Source: an uncultured Clostridium sp. (GTDB taxonomy: Bacteria; Bacillota; Clostridia; Clostridiales; Clostridiaceae). From it: DNA of 64,000 nt. The DNA lies in contig URKQ01000013.1 in the NCBI GenBank assembly GCA_900548455.1, forward strand, positions 1-64,000, in the 5' to 3' direction. Of the stretch, positions 62,533 to 64,000 are shown piece after piece. The first letter of the stretch is position 1. Every line of letters begins with the position of its first letter. A model generated the notes under the pieces. It did not search any database. It was given only the letters and a program-made list of their open reading frames with translations, and had not been told where the DNA came from. The position numbers and the translations under genes are program-made.

Positions 62533-63444
62533 TTACTCACCGAAATTTGATAAAATATTAAGCTTATTCATATACCTAACATTATGTTCTTCTAAATTAC
62601 ATTTCTCACAATTATCATCAATTGTAATAATTATCTTTCTTATAGACTTCATATCTACAGGTGCAATATTATACATTCTGCCTACAGAATCTTCAACCCA
62701 CTCCACATATTCCTCAATAGATCTATCCCAATTAAGCATTGGCTGGTCATTATACATAAAATATTGGGGCTTATTTTCAAATCCATTTAATAAAGTTACA
62801 TAATAGTTATTAATTTGTTCAATAATTATATTTCTTTCTAAACAGTTAAAATCCTCTACTGAATCCACATCATCTTGTGAGGATTCATCCCCTTCCAATT
62901 CTATTTCACAATTTTCTTTAACTACTTCTTCACTTATTTCTTCAACTATTCCTTCAGATATGTCTTCAGCTTCTTCAACTACTTGAACTTCTTCTTCATC
63001 CTCAGCTATTTCTTCAATAACTTCACACTTTACTTCTTCTTTTTCATTAATAAGAGGTTTGTCCATATTTTCTCTTAAATCCTCTATTGTTATTACTGCC
63101 TCAGCTAATAATTTATTTTCATTATCTAATAGTATTATCTCTGCAATTTCATTATCCCCGGAGACATCCTGTGAAGTTAAAACTCTCGATGATATATATA
63201 TGTTTTCTCCTTCGAATGGGAGTGGAAGTCCCTTAACAGGGGTCTTTCTTATGTGGGATGTATATATTTCTTCTTCATTTTGTAAAACATTTATAGTACA
63301 ATCTCCACCTAATGCACCATTACTAGAAATTAAAAATATACCCTCTTCATCATCAGATATTTGCCAATTGGAACAAACTTCGACGCTATTTTTCTCTTGA
63401 TCTAAAAGTGCAAAACTAATTGTTATAAATAATTCATCCACCAT
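62533..63444 (-). CDS. Hypothetical protein with acidic linker
   Basis: A 303-residue protein in three parts. Residues 1-125 are a beta-rich domain with repeated short strands (GIFLISSNGALGGDCTINVLQ). Residues 130-205 are an extremely acidic Glu/Val-rich linker. Residues 207-300 are a folded part with WDRSIEEYVEWVEDSVGRMY and CEKCN. I do not recognise a family. It lies 41 bases after the cold-shock-domain gene on the same strand, so the two are probably cotranscribed and may act together. GAAAGGAA precedes the ATG. Confidence 0.72.
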   Translation of the reverse strand: MVDELFITISFALLDQEKNSVEVCSNWQISDDEEGIFLISSNGALGGDCTINVLQNEEEIYTSHIRKTPVKGLPLPFEGENIYISSRVLTSQDVSGDNEIAEIILLDNENKLLAEAVITIEDLRENMDKPLINEKEEVKCEVIEEIAEDEEEVQVVEEAEDISEGIVEEISEEVVKENCEIELEGDESSQDDVDSVEDFNCLERNIIIEQINNYYVTLLNGFENKPQYFMYNDQPMLNWDRSIEEYVEWVEDSVGRMYNIAPVDMKSIRKIIITIDDNCEKCNLEEHNVRYMNKLNILSNFGE

Positions 63445-63485
63445 CAGTCATTCCTTTCAAAGTTAATTTTTCCTTATTTAAATTT

Positions 63486-64000
63486 TTAACTAAAAAATAA
63501 TTTCTTTAACTTTTTTAGTAGTCCTTCATCTTTTTCATCATTCTGTTTAGGTTTAGGATTTTCTCTTGGCATTGAAGGCGAATATGATCTTCTTGGTTCC
63601 TGCATCACCATAACATTAGTAGCATAATCACCCTGTTCACCATTTACAATTTCAAAAGTTACTCTCATATTTTCTACTAGATAAGCAATATTGGTTTTCT
63701 CTAAATTAGTTTTAGAAATATGATATTCTTTTAAAGTATCTTTACATACTAAAAATCCAAAATTTCTATTTTGATCATACCACTTTACCCAGCCAACCTT
63801 ACGATTGATATTTCTCTTGCCTTCAGAATTACTTTTTCTTTCAATATTTATTTTCCTGTCTCCTATATTTCTCCTCTTTGCAGTAGATACTCCAGATATA
63901 ACCTTTAGTTTTTCTTCTATTACATCTAAATCTGTAAGTCTTTCATTAACATCATGATTACACAACATAGTTATTAATTCGTGTAGTTTATCTCCATTAA
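63486..64000 (-). CDS. Protein with cold-shock-like domain, 5' end cut by window edge
   Basis: The open frame continues without a stop to base 64000, so only the C-terminal 171 codons are seen. An ATG at 63968 has no ribosome site, and the codons before it (NGDKLHELIT) look like coding sequence, so it is probably not the start. Counted from that ATG, residues 57-122 form a cold-shock/S1-like domain (VGWVKWYDQNRNFGFL, then YHISKTNL and VTFEIVNGEQGDYATNV), which usually binds single-stranded nucleic acid. A Pro/Lys-rich tail follows. The N-terminal domain is unknown. Confidence 0.78.
   Translation of the reverse strand, partial: NGDKLHELITMLCNHDVNERLTDLDVIEEKLKVISGVSTAKRRNIGDRKINIERKSNSEGKRNINRKVGWVKWYDQNRNFGFLVCKDTLKEYHISKTNLEKTNIAYLVENMRVTFEIVNGEQGDYATNVMVMQEPRRSYSPSMPRENPKPKQNDEKDEGLLKKLKKLFFS

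Noticed and set aside
63486..63968. A complete 160-residue cold-shock protein starting at 63968
   Set aside because: The frame stays open to the window edge, the upstream codons look coding and there is no ribosome site at 63968, so the gene is treated as cut.

Overview
The window looks like a stretch of chromosome from a low-GC, anaerobic, spore-forming Firmicute, most likely Clostridium in the strict sense. The DNA is very AT-rich, and ribosome binding sites are strong AGGAGG or GGGGTGA types. The gene content fits this: [FeFe]-hydrogenase maturases HydE and HydF, a CotF-like spore coat protein, a Kdp potassium ATPase, a radical SAM peptide maturase, c-di-GMP synthases and methyl-accepting chemotaxis proteins. 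No tRNA, rRNA, CRISPR array, prophage or intact transposase gene was seen. Both edges cut a gene.

Layout. 1-1671: a cut endonuclease/exonuclease/phosphatase gene and divergent uvsE. 1697-5539: a five-gene minus-strand operon (DUF969 and DUF979 membrane pair, M29-type aminopeptidase, pyroglutamyl peptidase, GyrI-like protein) that appears built to take up and split pyroglutamyl or 5-oxoproline compounds. Two palindromes lie in its promoter. 5902-9986: an AEC permease, a metal-linked arsR/nifX-like pair with a clear operator, an M32 carboxypeptidase and a GNAT enzyme. 10148-10508: two homologous, tandem, terminator-ended units that look like small RNAs. 10510-18247: GltD-like oxidoreductase, lemA/TPM pair, uppP, deoxynucleoside kinase, a chemoreceptor, a PHP phosphatase and a 49-residue protein. 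18296-22981: a compact RiPP-like cassette (a 44-residue, four-cysteine acidic peptide overlapping a radical SAM/SPASM enzyme), next to an insertion-element end and a large propeller histidine kinase.

23180-28013: phosphoesterase, L,D-transpeptidase, monofunctional transglycosylase and pyruvate kinase. 28225-38340: a CdaR-type regulator, a diguanylate cyclase, hydF and hydE, small proteins, the coat protein, a second pyruvate kinase, a 216-bp MITE, a GntP permease and glycerate kinase. The glycerate/pyruvate genes probably form one carbon-acid theme. 39248-47304: kdpFABC-kdpDE, including a 28-residue kdpF. 47455-54293: M16C peptidase, a quinol monooxygenase-like protein, a TPR-GGDEF protein, DUF1836 and DegV. 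54462-57332: an M20 amidohydrolase with two membrane proteins (DUF5058 and a partner), a second hydrolase plus split-membrane-pair system. 57494-64000: a second chemoreceptor, a PH-domain protein, a TSUP permease, a MATE exporter and two poorly known proteins at the edge.

The strongest candidates for undescribed biology are the peptide/radical SAM cassette at 18296-19691 and the tandem C-rich small RNAs at 10148-10508. Functions are read from motifs and context only. No database search was run.
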